DNA from: an uncultured Pseudomonadota bacterium
Lineage (GTDB): Bacteria; Pseudomonadota; Gammaproteobacteria; Methylococcales; Methylomonadaceae
Reading direction: 5' to 3'
Assembly: GCA_903867225.1 (NCBI GenBank)
Contig: CAIPQN010000012.1
Span: 20,909 to 84,908, forward strand
Length of the DNA stretch: 64,000 nucleotides
The translations under genes were made by a program, and so were the position numbers. Shown piece after piece: positions 8,381-17,532 of the stretch (positions within the stretch are counted from its first letter, which is position 1; each line of letters opens with the position of its first letter). The notes beneath the pieces are model-generated. The model worked only from the letters and a program-made list of their open reading frames with translations, was not told the DNA's origin and searched no databases.

Positions 8381-10006
8381 ATGTCCCACCAATCCGATTT
8401 AATCAGCACCGATATTAACGCTTATTTAGCGCAACACGAACGCAAAGAATTAGTGCGTTTTTTAACTTGTGGCAACGTCGATGACGGCAAAAGTACGCTC
8501 ATCGGGCGATTGTTACACGATTCAAAAATGATTTATGAAGACCAGCTCGCCGCCGTGCAAGCCGATAGCGTGAAATCTGGCACGACGGGCGCGGGCAAAA
8601 TCGATTTAGCGTTGCTGGTCGATGGTTTGCAAGCCGAACGCGAACAAGGCATCACGATTGACGTGGCGTATCGTTATTTTTCCACTTCGACGCGCAAATT
8701 TATCATCGCCGACACACCTGGACATGAACAATACACGCGCAACATGGCAACGGGCGCGTCAACCTGCGACTTGGCGATTATCTTAATTGATGCGCGTTAT
8801 GGCGTTCAAACGCAAACCAAACGCCACAGTTTTATTGCGTCATTGCTCGGTATTCAGCATATTGTGGTGGCGATTAACAAAATGGATTTGGTCGAATACA
8901 GCGAAACGAAATTTGAACAAATCAAAGCCGATTATTTGGATTTTGTGAAAACGTTGGATTTGCACGATATTTTGTTTATTCCGATGTCGGCGTTAGATGG
9001 CGATAACGTGGTAAATCCTAGCGAAAATATGGCGTGGTTCACGGGCAAACCGTTAATGGAAGCATTGAACACGATTGAAATTGCCAACGACCGCAATTTC
9101 AGCGACGCACGTTTTCCCGTTCAATATGTGAATCGTCCGAATTTAGATTTTCGCGGTTTTTGTGGCACGGTTGCAGCAGGGATTTTCAAAAAAGGCGACA
9201 AAATTACCGCGTTACCATCTGGCAAAAGTAGCACGATTAAATCTATCGTGACGTATGACGGCGAAATCGAACAAGCCTTTTCACCGATGGCTGTTACGCT
9301 GACGTTGGACGACGAAATTGATATTAGTCGGGGCGATATGCTGATTGGCACGCAGGAATTCATGCCGATTGTGGCGGATAAATTCAAAGCGCATATTGTT
9401 TGGATGGCGGAAGATTCCTTAAATATTGGCAAACAGTATTCAATTAAATTAGCGACGCGCACCGTTTCGGGTTCGGTATCGTTGATTCATCACCGTATCG
9501 ACGTGAACACGCTTGAACATCACGACACGAATGCGTTGCAACTCAATGAAATCGGTTTGTGTACGGTTTCAGTGAATGCGCCTGTGGTATTTGATAATTA
9601 CAAAACCCACAAAGGTACAGGTTCATTTATTGTCATTGACCGTTTGACGAATAGCACGGTTGGCGCAGGTATGATTGTTGGCACAGGTGAAAATGAAAAC
9701 TTGCAACCCGTCAGCGTTGAAGAACGTGCGGCACGTTTCAGTCAAATGGCTACCGCAATCAATTTAACAGGTGAAAAAAGTCTTGAAATCGCATATTTGT
9801 TAGAGCGTCGTTTATTTGAAAATGGTCACGCTTGCACAATTTTAGAAGCGACAAATAATGTGTTAATTGCGGCAATAAATCACGCGGGGTTGATTGCAAT
9901 TTGTGTAAATACCAACGCAGGTTTTACGCCGATTCAGTTTGATGCTGATACACAATCGCTTGATGACATTTATGTCGCGTTGAAAACTCAAAAAGTAATT
10001 TATTAA
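8381..10006 (+). CDS. cysN: Sulfate adenylyltransferase subunit 1 with vestigial APS-kinase tail
   Basis: CysN is the EF-Tu-like GTPase that drives APS formation by CysD. G1 is [10 protein letters not shown]3 is [12 protein letters not shown] and G4 is NKMD. The GTPase and beta-barrel domains run to about residue 440 (TVGAGMIVG). A further 90 residues or so follow, longer than plain CysN (about 475) and far shorter than CysN/CysC fusions (about 630). This tail reads [27 protein letters not shown] and later NHAGLIAI, then a C-terminal helix; these align by eye with the start, a middle helix and the end of the APS kinase domain of CysNC fusions. The P-loop (G.(S/T)G(S/A)GK(S/T)) is missing, so kinase activity is not expected. 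I infer an internally deleted CysC remnant. Confidence 0.93.
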   Translation: MSHQSDLISTDINAYLAQHERKELVRFLTCGNVDDGKSTLIGRLLHDSKMIYEDQLAAVQADSVKSGTTGAGKIDLALLVDGLQAEREQGITIDVAYRYFSTSTRKFIIADTPGHEQYTRNMATGASTCDLAIILIDARYGVQTQTKRHSFIASLLGIQHIVVAINKMDLVEYSETKFEQIKADYLDFVKTLDLHDILFIPMSALDGDNVVNPSENMAWFTGKPLMEALNTIEIANDRNFSDARFPVQYVNRPNLDFRGFCGTVAAGIFKKGDKITALPSGKSSTIKSIVTYDGEIEQAFSPMAVTLTLDDEIDISRGDMLIGTQEFMPIVADKFKAHIVWMAEDSLNIGKQYSIKLATRTVSGSVSLIHHRIDVNTLEHHDTNALQLNEIGLCTVSVNAPVVFDNYKTHKGTGSFIVIDRLTNSTVGAGMIVGTGENENLQPVSVEERAARFSQMATAINLTGEKSLEIAYLLERRLFENGHACTILEATNNVLIAAINHAGLIAICVNTNAGFTPIQFDADTQSLDDIYVALKTQKVIY

Positions 10007-10024
10007 ATTTAACCCAATAGACAA

Positions 10025-11527
10025 ATGACAGAAACAACAGAACAAATCCAAGACGAACAAGACCAAATCCGCCAACGCCGTGAAAAATTAACGGCGTTAC
10101 GCGAAGAAACCATTGCTTTCCCAACCGATTTTCGCCGCGATGTTGTCGTGGGTGAATTGCTCGCAAAATACGACGAAAAAACCAAAGAAGAACTCGAAGA
10201 AGCACATATTCGTGTAATAATCGCAGGGCGGATGATGACGCGCCGCATTATGGGCAAAGCGAGTTTCAGCCATTTGCAAGATATGTCGGGGCAAATGCAG
10301 GTTTATGTCGCTCGTGATAATTTGCCCGAAGGTGTTTATAACGACCAATTCAAAAAATGGGATATTGGCGATATTTTGGGCGCAGAAGGTTATTTGTTCA
10401 AAACGCAAACGGGCGAACTCAGTGTCAAAGTTGATAGCATTCGTTTATTAACCAAAGCATTACGCCCATTACCTGAAAAATTCCACGGCATTGCAGACCA
10501 AGAAATTAAATATCGTCAGCGGTATTTAGATTTGATTATGAGCCAACAATCCCGCGACGTGTTTTTGATTCGTTCAAAAGTCGTTGGTTATATTCGGAAT
10601 TTTTTGATTGAACGCGCGTTTTTAGAAGTCGAAACACCAATGATGCAAGTGATTCCTGGTGGCGCGACGGCACGACCTTTCACTACGCATCACAACGCGC
10701 TCGACATGGATATGTTTTTGCGAATTGCGCCAGAATTGTATTTGAAACGTTTAGTTGTCGGTGGTTTTGAACGGGTGTTTGAAATCAACCGTAATTTCAG
10801 AAATGAAGGACTTTCAACTCGCCACAATCCTGAATTCACGATGCTCGAATTCTATCAAGCCTACGCTGAATATCATGAATTGATGGATTTGACCGAAGAA
10901 ATGTTGCGCGGCATTGCGGAAGAAGTTTTAGGCAAAACGACGATTACTTATCAAGGCGAAGAATATGATTTCGGCAAACCGTTTGCGCGAATGACGGTTT
11001 TTGATTCGATTTTGCATTTCAATTCGGATTTAAAACCTGAAAACATTTCAACTCGTGAAGCTGCTTTGAAAGTCGCTGAAAATTTAAAAATCCCAGTCAA
11101 AGACGGTTACGGTTTGGGCAAAATTCAAATCGAAATTTTTGAAAAAACCGTTGAAAGTCGTTTGATGAATCCAACCTTTATTACGGCATATCCTGTCGAA
11201 GTTTCACCGTTGGCGCGACGTAACGACAATGACCCACACGTTACCGATAGATTTGAATTTTTTGTCGGCGGACGTGAAATTGCTAACGGTTTCACTGAGT
11301 TGAATGATGCCGAAGACCAAGCGGCGCGTTTTCAACAGCAAGTAAACGAAAAAGAAGCGGGCGACGATGAAGCGATGCACTTTGACGCGGATTATATTAC
11401 CGCGCTTGAACATGGAATGCCGCCTACAGCTGGTGAAGGGATTGGCATTGACCGTTTGGTGATGTTGTTCACTGATTCGCCGTCGATTCGTGACGTGTTG
11501 TTATTCCCACACATGAGACCGAAATAA
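10025..11527 (+). CDS. lysS: Lysyl-tRNA synthetase, class II
   Basis: LysS charges tRNA-Lys with lysine in the cytosol. The 500-residue protein has the N-terminal OB-fold anticodon-binding domain (about 55-160; [19 protein letters not shown]), then class II motif 1 ([10 protein letters not shown]), motif 2 ([20 protein letters not shown]) and motif 3 ([30 protein letters not shown]). Length and end match the family. It follows cysN by 18 bases and precedes the cysteine desulfurase gene by three bases, so the row from cysD to the IscA-type gene could be one transcript, although the functions differ. Prominent coiled-coil Glu/Gln residues at the N-terminus are normal for LysRS. Confidence 0.97.
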   Translation: MTETTEQIQDEQDQIRQRREKLTALREETIAFPTDFRRDVVVGELLAKYDEKTKEELEEAHIRVIIAGRMMTRRIMGKASFSHLQDMSGQMQVYVARDNLPEGVYNDQFKKWDIGDILGAEGYLFKTQTGELSVKVDSIRLLTKALRPLPEKFHGIADQEIKYRQRYLDLIMSQQSRDVFLIRSKVVGYIRNFLIERAFLEVETPMMQVIPGGATARPFTTHHNALDMDMFLRIAPELYLKRLVVGGFERVFEINRNFRNEGLSTRHNPEFTMLEFYQAYAEYHELMDLTEEMLRGIAEEVLGKTTITYQGEEYDFGKPFARMTVFDSILHFNSDLKPENISTREAALKVAENLKIPVKDGYGLGKIQIEIFEKTVESRLMNPTFITAYPVEVSPLARRNDNDPHVTDRFEFFVGGREIANGFTELNDAEDQAARFQQQVNEKEAGDDEAMHFDADYITALEHGMPPTAGEGIGIDRLVMLFTDSPSIRDVLLFPHMRPK

Positions 11528-11530
11528 GCC

Positions 11531-12613
11531 GTGATTTATTTTGATAACAACGCCACCACGCCAATTGATGAGCGTGTTTTAGAAACCATGTTACCGTTCA
11601 TGAAAACCATGTACGGCAATCCTTCCAGCGTGCATCGCTTGGGACGCATTGCTAAAAGCGCGGTTGAAGTGGCGCGTGAACAAGTGGCTGCTTTAGTTGA
11701 TGTACAACCGTCGCAAGTGATTTTTACCAGCGGTGGCACGGAAGCCAATAATCTAGCGATTAACTCTGCGTTTGGACGTGTGGCGATTTCTGCTGTTGAG
11801 CATTCGTCAATTTATGAATCCGCAAAACGTTTTGTACCCGAAATTATCGCAGTGAATCGTGATGGGTTGTGTGAACCTAAAACGATTGCTGAATTGATTT
11901 CAAAACGACCTGATTTTGTGTCGATTATGTTGGCGAATAATGAAACAGGTGTGATTCAGCCGATTGCAGAAATTGCAGCTCAATTGAATGAACGCGGCAT
12001 TGTGATTCATACTGATGCAGTACAAGCGGTCGGAAAAATACCTGTTTCGTTTAAAAAATTAGGCGTGCAAATGCTGTCGTTATCAAGCCATAAAATTTAC
12101 GGTGGAAAAGGCAGTGGCGCGTTAATCGTCGATGAATCTGTTTCACTACACCCGCAACTTTTGGGTGGTGGACAAGAAAAAAACTATCGTTCTGGTACTG
12201 AAAATGTCGCGGCAATTGTTGGGTTTGGCAAAGCGGCAGAATTAGCCAAAATCGAATTAGACGCACGTCAAACGCGAATGTTATCGTTGCGAACGATGCT
12301 GGAAAATAAACTCGCCCAATTATCGAAAGTCACCATTTTCGCCCAAAACGCACCACGTTTACCGAACACGGTTTTATTTGGCATTGACGGTGTGGAAGGT
12401 GAAATGGTGTTGCTCAAATTAGATCAACGAGGCGTTTGTGTATCGAGTGGTTCGGCATGTACCAGTGGTGAAACAGAACCAAGTCACGTTTTGTTGGCAA
12501 TGGGTATTTCACCACAACAAGCACAAACAGCCATTCGTGTGAGTTTAAGTCATCAAAATACGCCTGCCGAAGTGTTAGAATTCATCGAACTTATCACCCC
12601 TTATGGAGTTTAA
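11531..12613 (+). CDS. Cysteine desulfurase (NifS/IscS-like)
   Basis: This PLP enzyme takes sulfur from cysteine, leaving alanine and an enzyme persulfide for Fe-S cluster or thio-cofactor assembly. Landmarks are the N-terminal YFDNNATTP, the aminotransferase class V blocks (SGGTEANNLAI, VEHSS, NNETG), HTDAVQAVGK, the PLP lysine in SSHKIYGGKGSGAL, and the catalytic cysteine in VSSGSACTSG. At 360 residues it is shorter than E. coli IscS (404) and resembles the NifS/IscS2 type. Translation starts at a GTG three bases after lysS. It is followed by an IscA-type gene whose Shine-Dalgarno lies within its last codons, but there is no iscU, hscA, hscB or fdx here. Confidence 0.93.
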   Translation: MIYFDNNATTPIDERVLETMLPFMKTMYGNPSSVHRLGRIAKSAVEVAREQVAALVDVQPSQVIFTSGGTEANNLAINSAFGRVAISAVEHSSIYESAKRFVPEIIAVNRDGLCEPKTIAELISKRPDFVSIMLANNETGVIQPIAEIAAQLNERGIVIHTDAVQAVGKIPVSFKKLGVQMLSLSSHKIYGGKGSGALIVDESVSLHPQLLGGGQEKNYRSGTENVAAIVGFGKAAELAKIELDARQTRMLSLRTMLENKLAQLSKVTIFAQNAPRLPNTVLFGIDGVEGEMVLLKLDQRGVCVSSGSACTSGETEPSHVLLAMGISPQQAQTAIRVSLSHQNTPAEVLEFIELITPYGV

Positions 12614-12617
12614 AAAA

Positions 12618-12941
12618 ATGTCTGTTTCCGTTACAGAAAGTGCCGCACAACAAATTCAAAGACAACTGACCAAACGTGGAAGCGGTTTAGGTTTGCGTTT
12701 AGGTATAAAAAAATCAGGCTGTTCAGGTTACGCTTATGTTTTGGATTATGTTGATGTCCCCGAAACCGAAGATCAAATTTTTGATTTGTCAGGTGTGAAA
12801 ATCGTCGTGAAAAATAAAGATTTACCTATTTTGGATGGCATCGAAATTGATTATCGTAAAGACGGTTTAAATGCCGCTTTCAAATTTAATAATCCAAATT
12901 CAAAAGGAATGTGTGGCTGCGGAGAAAGTTTCGCGGTATAA
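12618..12941 (+). CDS. IscA/A-type Fe-S carrier protein
   Basis: This is a 107-residue A-type carrier that binds iron or Fe-S clusters and hands them to target proteins. The three conserved cysteines are in KKSGCSGYAY and in MCGCGESF near the C-terminus, with the family spacing. I chose the ATG at 12618 because GGAG lies about 10 bases upstream and the length then equals that of E. coli IscA; the in-frame ATG at 12603 would add five residues ahead of the family start. It is translationally coupled to the upstream cysteine desulfurase. Whether it is IscA, ErpA or SufA cannot be fixed from sequence alone. Confidence 0.92.
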   Translation: MSVSVTESAAQQIQRQLTKRGSGLGLRLGIKKSGCSGYAYVLDYVDVPETEDQIFDLSGVKIVVKNKDLPILDGIEIDYRKDGLNAAFKFNNPNSKGMCGCGESFAV

Positions 12942-12947
12942 AAAAAC

Positions 12948-12974
12948 GTCGAGGCGTAACGTTTACGCCTCGAC
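12948..12974. terminator. Bidirectional terminator hairpin after the IscA-type gene
   Basis: A perfect 12-bp stem (GTCGAGGCGTAA / TTACGCCTCGAC) with a CGT loop lies between the convergent IscA-type and Tim44-like genes. It is flanked by an A-run on the left, which gives a T-run for minus-strand transcripts. It probably ends the minus-strand Tim44 transcript and weakens plus-strand read-through. Confidence 0.8.
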
Positions 12975-12983
12975 AACACTCGT

Positions 12984-14114
12984 TTAATCTTCTAATTGTT
13001 GAATACCGTCTAACATCCAATTCGAGTTAAAGCCCGATTTTGATTTCACAAAATGCCATACTTCACCAACTTGAGTTGCTTGAGCGTTTGCCGATTCTTT
13101 AATCGTAGACTCAAACAAAACAGCGGCTTCAAATTCAGAAGTCAATTCACGAATTTCCAACAAATCTGCATCTAACGTCAACACTTCTGTGTGATTGAAA
13201 TCATTTGAACTTTTGAGTTGGTCTTGAATTTCTGCAAATACTTTGTCCGTCGTCAAACCACGAATTTCGGCAAAATCACGCGAATCCCACGCTTTTTGTA
13301 AATCCATGTAACGGTGTTTTACGTCATCCAAAAATGCCGCAGAATCAAAACCCGAAGGAGTCGAAAAATCACGCGATTTTGCTAAATTAACTGTCGATGA
13401 TGAAACAGTTGAATCTCCTTTTTTAAACATAATGTCGGTATTGAAATCCGCTGAACTGCCAGCATTCATTGACGGTGCAGAATAGGCGGGTTCATGGACA
13501 GTGCGTTGATACGACGTGTCATTGACTATAGGAGTTGTTGGCTTTTTTTTTACAAAGAAAAAACGATAAGCCAAATAACCTAAACCAGCCAACAACAAAT
13601 AACCTAAGAAACCAAATCCACCCGAACTGCGTGTTGCACCTGTATTGTCGGCGTAATATGGTGCAGGTTGTTGAGCATATTGTTGTGGCTGAACAGCAGG
13701 TTGTGCGTATTGCTGTGGTGCAGGTTGAGGAGCATATTGCTGTGGTTGTGGTGCGTAACCTTGATTTTGTTGAATTGGCGCGGGCGCGGGTTGACTGTGA
13801 TTATCACTCATCATCGAACCGACCAATCCACCTACCGCTAACCCTGCGGCTGCACCCATTGCACGGTCTTTCCACGCAGAATTTGAATTGGCAGGTGGTT
13901 GTTGATAAGTCGGTGCTGGGTGACTGGCTGGCGGTGGGGCTGCAACACGATTACTCGGTGGCAACGCTGAGCGTTGCACGGGCGCACTGTAAGATTGTTT
14001 ACTACCGAAGGACGTACCACCACCTAAACGTTGTGCTTCTGCGGCAGAAATTCCACCTGACGCTAACGAAATCAACACAAGACTATTCACAAATGCACTG
14101 GTTTTTTTGTTCAT
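12984..14114 (-). CDS. Tim44-like domain membrane protein with Gln/Pro-rich linker
   Basis: This 376-residue exported protein starts with a signal peptide (MNKKTSAFVNSLVLISLASGGISAAEA). A low-complexity Gln/Pro/Ala region follows (about 55-160, repeats such as QPQQYA and APAP), then a glycine-rich hydrophobic helix (FGFLGYLLLAGLGYLAYRFFF, about 170-190) and KKK. The C-terminal 120 residues form a Tim44-like domain (FDSAAFLDDVKHRYMDLQKAWDSRDF ... VWHFVKSK...W.LDGIQQLE). Such proteins are common in proteobacteria; the Tim44 fold binds membranes or lipids, but the bacterial role is unknown. I moved the start from 14171 to 14114 to begin at the signal peptide. The Q-rich part is probably a flexible linker. 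Confidence 0.85.
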   Translation of the reverse strand: MNKKTSAFVNSLVLISLASGGISAAEAQRLGGGTSFGSKQSYSAPVQRSALPPSNRVAAPPPASHPAPTYQQPPANSNSAWKDRAMGAAAGLAVGGLVGSMMSDNHSQPAPAPIQQNQGYAPQPQQYAPQPAPQQYAQPAVQPQQYAQQPAPYYADNTGATRSSGGFGFLGYLLLAGLGYLAYRFFFVKKKPTTPIVNDTSYQRTVHEPAYSAPSMNAGSSADFNTDIMFKKGDSTVSSSTVNLAKSRDFSTPSGFDSAAFLDDVKHRYMDLQKAWDSRDFAEIRGLTTDKVFAEIQDQLKSSNDFNHTEVLTLDADLLEIRELTSEFEAAVLFESTIKESANAQATQVGEVWHFVKSKSGFNSNWMLDGIQQLED

Positions 14115-14204
14115 AAATTTACGAATTCCGAATGAGTAATTAAAAAAATGGCGCGAATCATCGCGCCACACACAATACCAAATCTAACGCATTTACGACA
14201 CGTT

Positions 14205-15356
14205 TTAATGCGCGTCATCCGTATGCCATTTCGGCATCATCACAATACAATTTGGTTTGAAACCTTGATTTTTCAAGACATCAATCGTTCTGATTTTTTC
14301 CATTTTTTCCAAATTGATAACGCTAATTGAGCCATCGTCCATTTCAGGCAAATTCAAAAAGCTATTTTGAACAATTGCGTATTTTTCATCAGGCGAGAAC
14401 ACAACGTGATGTGCGCCACCCGCCGTGGGAATCGATTTGATTAACTTTGGTTCATGTATCGACTGGCTAATGTCAAAAATGTTCAACGCGCCAGGTTTCG
14501 CCGTGGTGATAAATAATTTGTCATGTTGTTGATTAAAATAAACTTCTAGCGGGACACCTTGTCCAATGTCGGCGAAATTGTAAGCGGGTTTGAAATCAAA
14601 ATTATCATGATTTGCTTGCCACGTTGCTGTCCACAATTTGCCTTCAAACATCGTATTTACATAAGCAATCGGCGGATTTGCGTGTGGGACAAATACCGCT
14701 TCTACCGTTGATGAACCTGCGCCACCGACTTTATGCGTTGATAAAACTTCGCCTGTTGACGCTTTAATCACCGTTACCGTTTCGCCCGCGTCACTCAAAT
14801 TCGTTGGGTGAACCGTACTTGTAACCATAATTCTGTCGATGTCTTCATTTAAGCCAATGCCATGCGGATATTTAATAAATTTATCTTTTCCATTGGCAGA
14901 AATAACGTTTTTCACTTTGTCAGTTTGCGCGTCACCGACAATCACGTTGCTTGAACCCATGCAGGTTAAATACCACGTTTTTTTGTCTGATGTGAACGCC
15001 ATATCTTCACCAACTTGGCATTCTGGCACGTTCAAATCTTGAATTTTCAACGGCTCTTGTGTCATGTTAATGACACGCAATGCGCCATTTCCCAGCGCGG
15101 TAATATAGGCTTTGCTTAAATCTTTGTTGTAAAAAATATGATGGGCAACTGCATCCGCTGGTAACGGTAATTCGTTGATGATTTTGCCGAATTTTGGCGA
15201 ATTCGGATCAACGTCAATAATGGCAATGCCTTCTTTGCGTGGTAATTGATTTGGTTGGCTTTCGTAATTCACCATCGCCAACATTTCCGCAGAACTAATG
15301 GCTGGCGCGAGTAATAATAGGCTGCACAATGCGTTGGTTATTGTTTTTTTTATCAT
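14205..15356 (-). CDS. Periplasmic YncE/YVTN-type beta-propeller protein
   Basis: This 383-residue protein has a signal peptide (ITNALCSLLLLAPAISSAEM) and then repeating blades typical of YncE/YVTN seven-bladed propellers, for example HHIFYNKDLSKAYITALGNGALRVINM, LPEMDDGSISVINLEKME and AHHVVFSPDEKYAIVQNSF. Several His residues lie near blade ends (VAHHIF, GAHHVVF, YPHGIG), which in some periplasmic propellers bind metals or cofactors, but I cannot show this here. No enzyme partner lies next to it; the downstream Tim44-like gene is 90 bases away on the same strand. The function is unknown. Confidence in the fold is good, and in any specific role is low. Confidence 0.75.
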   Translation of the reverse strand: MIKKTITNALCSLLLLAPAISSAEMLAMVNYESQPNQLPRKEGIAIIDVDPNSPKFGKIINELPLPADAVAHHIFYNKDLSKAYITALGNGALRVINMTQEPLKIQDLNVPECQVGEDMAFTSDKKTWYLTCMGSSNVIVGDAQTDKVKNVISANGKDKFIKYPHGIGLNEDIDRIMVTSTVHPTNLSDAGETVTVIKASTGEVLSTHKVGGAGSSTVEAVFVPHANPPIAYVNTMFEGKLWTATWQANHDNFDFKPAYNFADIGQGVPLEVYFNQQHDKLFITTAKPGALNIFDISQSIHEPKLIKSIPTAGGAHHVVFSPDEKYAIVQNSFLNLPEMDDGSISVINLEKMEKIRTIDVLKNQGFKPNCIVMMPKWHTDDAH

Positions 15357-15397
15357 TGTAGTGGCTCGTGTAATTTAAAAAATTTCTGGAAGAAAAG

Positions 15398-15426
15398 AAG
15401 CGCGTTTGCAAAACACAAACGCGCTT
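15398..15426. terminator. Bidirectional terminator between the DUF4242 and propeller genes
   Basis: An 11-bp stem (AAGCGCGTTTG / CAAACGCGCTT) with a 7-base loop is followed by TTTTTT on the plus strand and by a T-rich tract on the minus strand. It ends the minus-strand TetR/DUF4242 transcript at 15435, isolating it from the propeller gene. Confidence 0.85.
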
Positions 15427-15434
15427 TTTTGTTT

Positions 15435-15707
15435 TTATTCTGCGGTGCTTGGGTCAATCATTCCCGTGACGCGCGAAATTTTGGTGACGGGAAAGCCGCC
15501 TTTTTCAGCGTGTTCGCGCAAGGCCTCTTCGTTTGGCGCGATTAACACACAATAAACTTTGTCTTCGGTGACGTAGCTTTCTACCCAATTGATTTTTGCA
15601 TCCATTTTGCTTGAAACGCTGCACGATGTTTGCGCGATGCCTTGCAATTGTTCAGCAGTCAAAGAACCTGCGTTGGGGATGTCACGTTCGACGATATATT
15701 TTGGCAT
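15435..15707 (-). CDS. DUF4242 family small protein
   Basis: This is a 90-residue soluble protein of the DUF4242 family, a ferredoxin-like alpha/beta fold. The visible pattern is YIVERDIP..G.LTAEQL, then WVESYVTEDKVYCVLIAPNEEALREHAEKGGFP...I..V. A characterised family member in Streptomyces binds nickel, but the residues involved cannot be assessed here. The C-terminal half resembles domains that read 'G.P...I..V..ID' in stress-responsive monooxygenase-like proteins. It lies 62 bases downstream of the TetR gene on the same strand and shares its terminator, so both may respond to the TetR ligand. Confidence 0.75.
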   Translation of the reverse strand: MPKYIVERDIPNAGSLTAEQLQGIAQTSCSVSSKMDAKINWVESYVTEDKVYCVLIAPNEEALREHAEKGGFPVTKISRVTGMIDPSTAE

Positions 15708-15769
15708 TGCTAATTCCTCATTGAATTAAAGTTAAAAAAATGAACTTCTTGTTAAAACGCAATCGACGA

Positions 15770-16366
15770 TTACGCTTTAAAAAAATCGCCCAATAATGCT
15801 TGTTGACACTGTTTTAATGGTGCGGTGGATTGTTCGATTTTCATACGAAGCAACGCGCCTTGCCACGCATTTACCCATAAATCCGCCATTTCTCGCGCTG
15901 TTTTGTCAGAGCGAATGGTGCTTTCCGATTGAGCGCGACTCAAACCAATTTCCCAAACGTCACGGTAACTATTTAACGAAACTTGTAAGGCATTGCGACA
16001 AATTTCACTTGTGTCGCCAACTTCGCCCATCAAATTTCCTAACAAACAACCGCCTTTGAATTCGGTACGTTCTAATTCTGCAATCCCTTCTTGCAAATAA
16101 CGGTTTAACGCTGCTAAGGCATCGCCCTCAGATTCCGCTAAATAACAATGTAATTGCGCTAAATAAGGCTCGATGTAATGCCCGACGATTTCAGCGGCAA
16201 AGTTTTCTTTGCTGCCAAAATAGTTATAAAAAGAACCTTTCGGAATTTTGACAGCATCAAGAATCTCTTTTAATCCCGTGCCGTGATAACCCTGCTGCAT
16301 CAGCAAAGCTACGCCTTCATTAAGCAGATTTTCTCGATTGATGTCTTTTTGTTTTATTTTTTCCAT
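15770..16366 (-). CDS. TetR/AcrR family repressor (AcuR/NemR-like)
   Basis: This is a 198-residue transcription factor. The TetR helix-turn-helix occupies about 12-60 (NLLNEGVALLMQQGYHGTGLKEILDAVKIPKGSFYNYFGSKE), with the hallmark GSFYNYF recognition segment. The C-terminal ligand domain resembles the subgroup that includes NemR and AcuR, which sense electrophiles or acrylate; Cys residues in GGCLLGNL and EICRNAL would be candidate sensors. A 17-base palindrome sits 10 bases upstream of its ATG, which fits autorepression. The gene downstream is the DUF4242 protein. The inducer is not known. Confidence 0.88.
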   Translation of the reverse strand: MEKIKQKDINRENLLNEGVALLMQQGYHGTGLKEILDAVKIPKGSFYNYFGSKENFAAEIVGHYIEPYLAQLHCYLAESEGDALAALNRYLQEGIAELERTEFKGGCLLGNLMGEVGDTSEICRNALQVSLNSYRDVWEIGLSRAQSESTIRSDKTAREMADLWVNAWQGALLRMKIEQSTAPLKQCQQALLGDFFKA

Positions 16367-16376
16367 GTCTAAATAA

Positions 16377-16393
16377 TACGACTGGTTGTCTTA
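16377..16393. promoter_or_regulatory. Palindromic candidate operator of the TetR gene
   Basis: The sequence TA-c-GAC-tggtt-GTC-t-TA is symmetric at every position outside the 5-base centre except one pair. It lies 10-27 bases before the TetR start codon. Its form (GAC-N5-GTC with flanking TA) resembles operators of NemR/AcuR-type repressors, so autoregulation is likely. Confidence 0.6.
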
Positions 16394-16452
16394 TGCTGTC
16401 AAATTAAAAGATGTGCTGAACAATAAATTATCGTGCAGCACGTTTTTGACCG

Positions 16453-17517
16453 TTATAAATTCAAAGGATTTTTCGGATTAATTCCTTCCATAAAGGGAAT
16501 TCGGCGGTCTTGATGAGTGATTTGATAAATTTTACCCAGCCAATTATTAAACACCGCTTTTGCTGTGTCACGCCAAGTCACATCGAGATATTTGTTTACC
16601 AACGCTTCGGGAAAATCAGGAAATGGCTGATGATTCAATTTCGCGGCTACAACTTTTTGTGCGTAATCGGCAAAGATCGTTATCACTTCATCATTAAAAT
16701 AATGTTCAGGGTAGGGCGGATAATCTGCAATTTCACTTCGATAAAAACGCAACACTTCGCGTTTATATTCTTTGAGTAAACTCACATCATCGTATTCGGG
16801 ATGCCCTTGAAAAAATACAATCCGAAAACCATCTTCGCTCGTTGCCAAATGCACACCCGCATCGGCACTTACTGCCAACACACGCAATCCGAATTTCTCC
16901 ATATCGTTTTGAAAAATTTCGTTAAAACGTGAATGCGGAACATCAAAACGAGTGTTAATTTCAACGACAAGCGGATGGGTTCTATCAACCAACGTATGTG
17001 AAAAAACGCCCCAACGTTTTTCTGATAATCGAGTTCGCGCCAAACCATGACAATAATGAATAATCGCGTGTGTCGCCAAACATGAACACAAAATTGATGT
17101 GACATTTTCTTTTGCCCACGAAAAAACTTCGGTCAATGGCAACCAAAAATCTTCATTTGGCAAAAAATCACCCGTTACATTTGCGCCACTAATAATAAGT
17201 GCGTCCAACCCTTCTGCTTTTATTTTTGAAAATGGTTCGTAGTATTTGTCGATGTGCGCTTGCGCTTCAGGACTGCGTTGTAATCCCTCAATCGTGAATG
17301 GATGCACATGAAATTGTGCGATTTGATTACACGCACCAACGAGTCGAAAAAATTGTCGTTCGGTGGCTTCTAATGCCGCATCAGGCATCATGTTTAACAA
17401 GCCAATATGAATTTCACGAATTTCTTGATGACTAGCGCGTTCAGCATCGACAATTTCTTCGCCTTCTTCGCGTAGCCGTTGAAATGTCGGTAAATCAGAA
17501 TGAGCAATTAAAGGCAT
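16453..17517 (-). CDS. metA: Homoserine O-succinyltransferase family (MetA-type acyltransferase)
   Basis: This enzyme activates homoserine by O-acylation, the first committed step of methionine synthesis. The 354-residue protein shows the MetA family plan: LNMMPDAALEATERQF near the start, the loop ISGANVTGDFLP, the nucleophile Cys146 in CSCLATHA, and the catalytic His239 and Glu241 in QGHPEYD. Whether succinyl- or acetyl-CoA is used cannot be decided by eye. A strong Shine-Dalgarno (GAGGAGG) precedes the ATG at 17517. It is 15 bases downstream of the P-loop ATPase gene, an adjacency that suggests one transcript. No SAM riboswitch was seen upstream. Confidence 0.9.
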   Translation of the reverse strand: MPLIAHSDLPTFQRLREEGEEIVDAERASHQEIREIHIGLLNMMPDAALEATERQFFRLVGACNQIAQFHVHPFTIEGLQRSPEAQAHIDKYYEPFSKIKAEGLDALIISGANVTGDFLPNEDFWLPLTEVFSWAKENVTSILCSCLATHAIIHYCHGLARTRLSEKRWGVFSHTLVDRTHPLVVEINTRFDVPHSRFNEIFQNDMEKFGLRVLAVSADAGVHLATSEDGFRIVFFQGHPEYDDVSLLKEYKREVLRFYRSEIADYPPYPEHYFNDEVITIFADYAQKVVAAKLNHQPFPDFPEALVNKYLDVTWRDTAKAVFNNWLGKIYQITHQDRRIPFMEGINPKNPLNL

Positions 17518-17532
17518 TGTGTCGCCTCCTCT

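Noticed and set aside
13535..14116. Long plus-strand frame opposite the Tim44-like gene
   Set aside because: It is the antisense reading of the Gln/Pro-rich linker; composition (many Val, His, Gln) follows from the repeats and no family pattern or ribosome site is seen.
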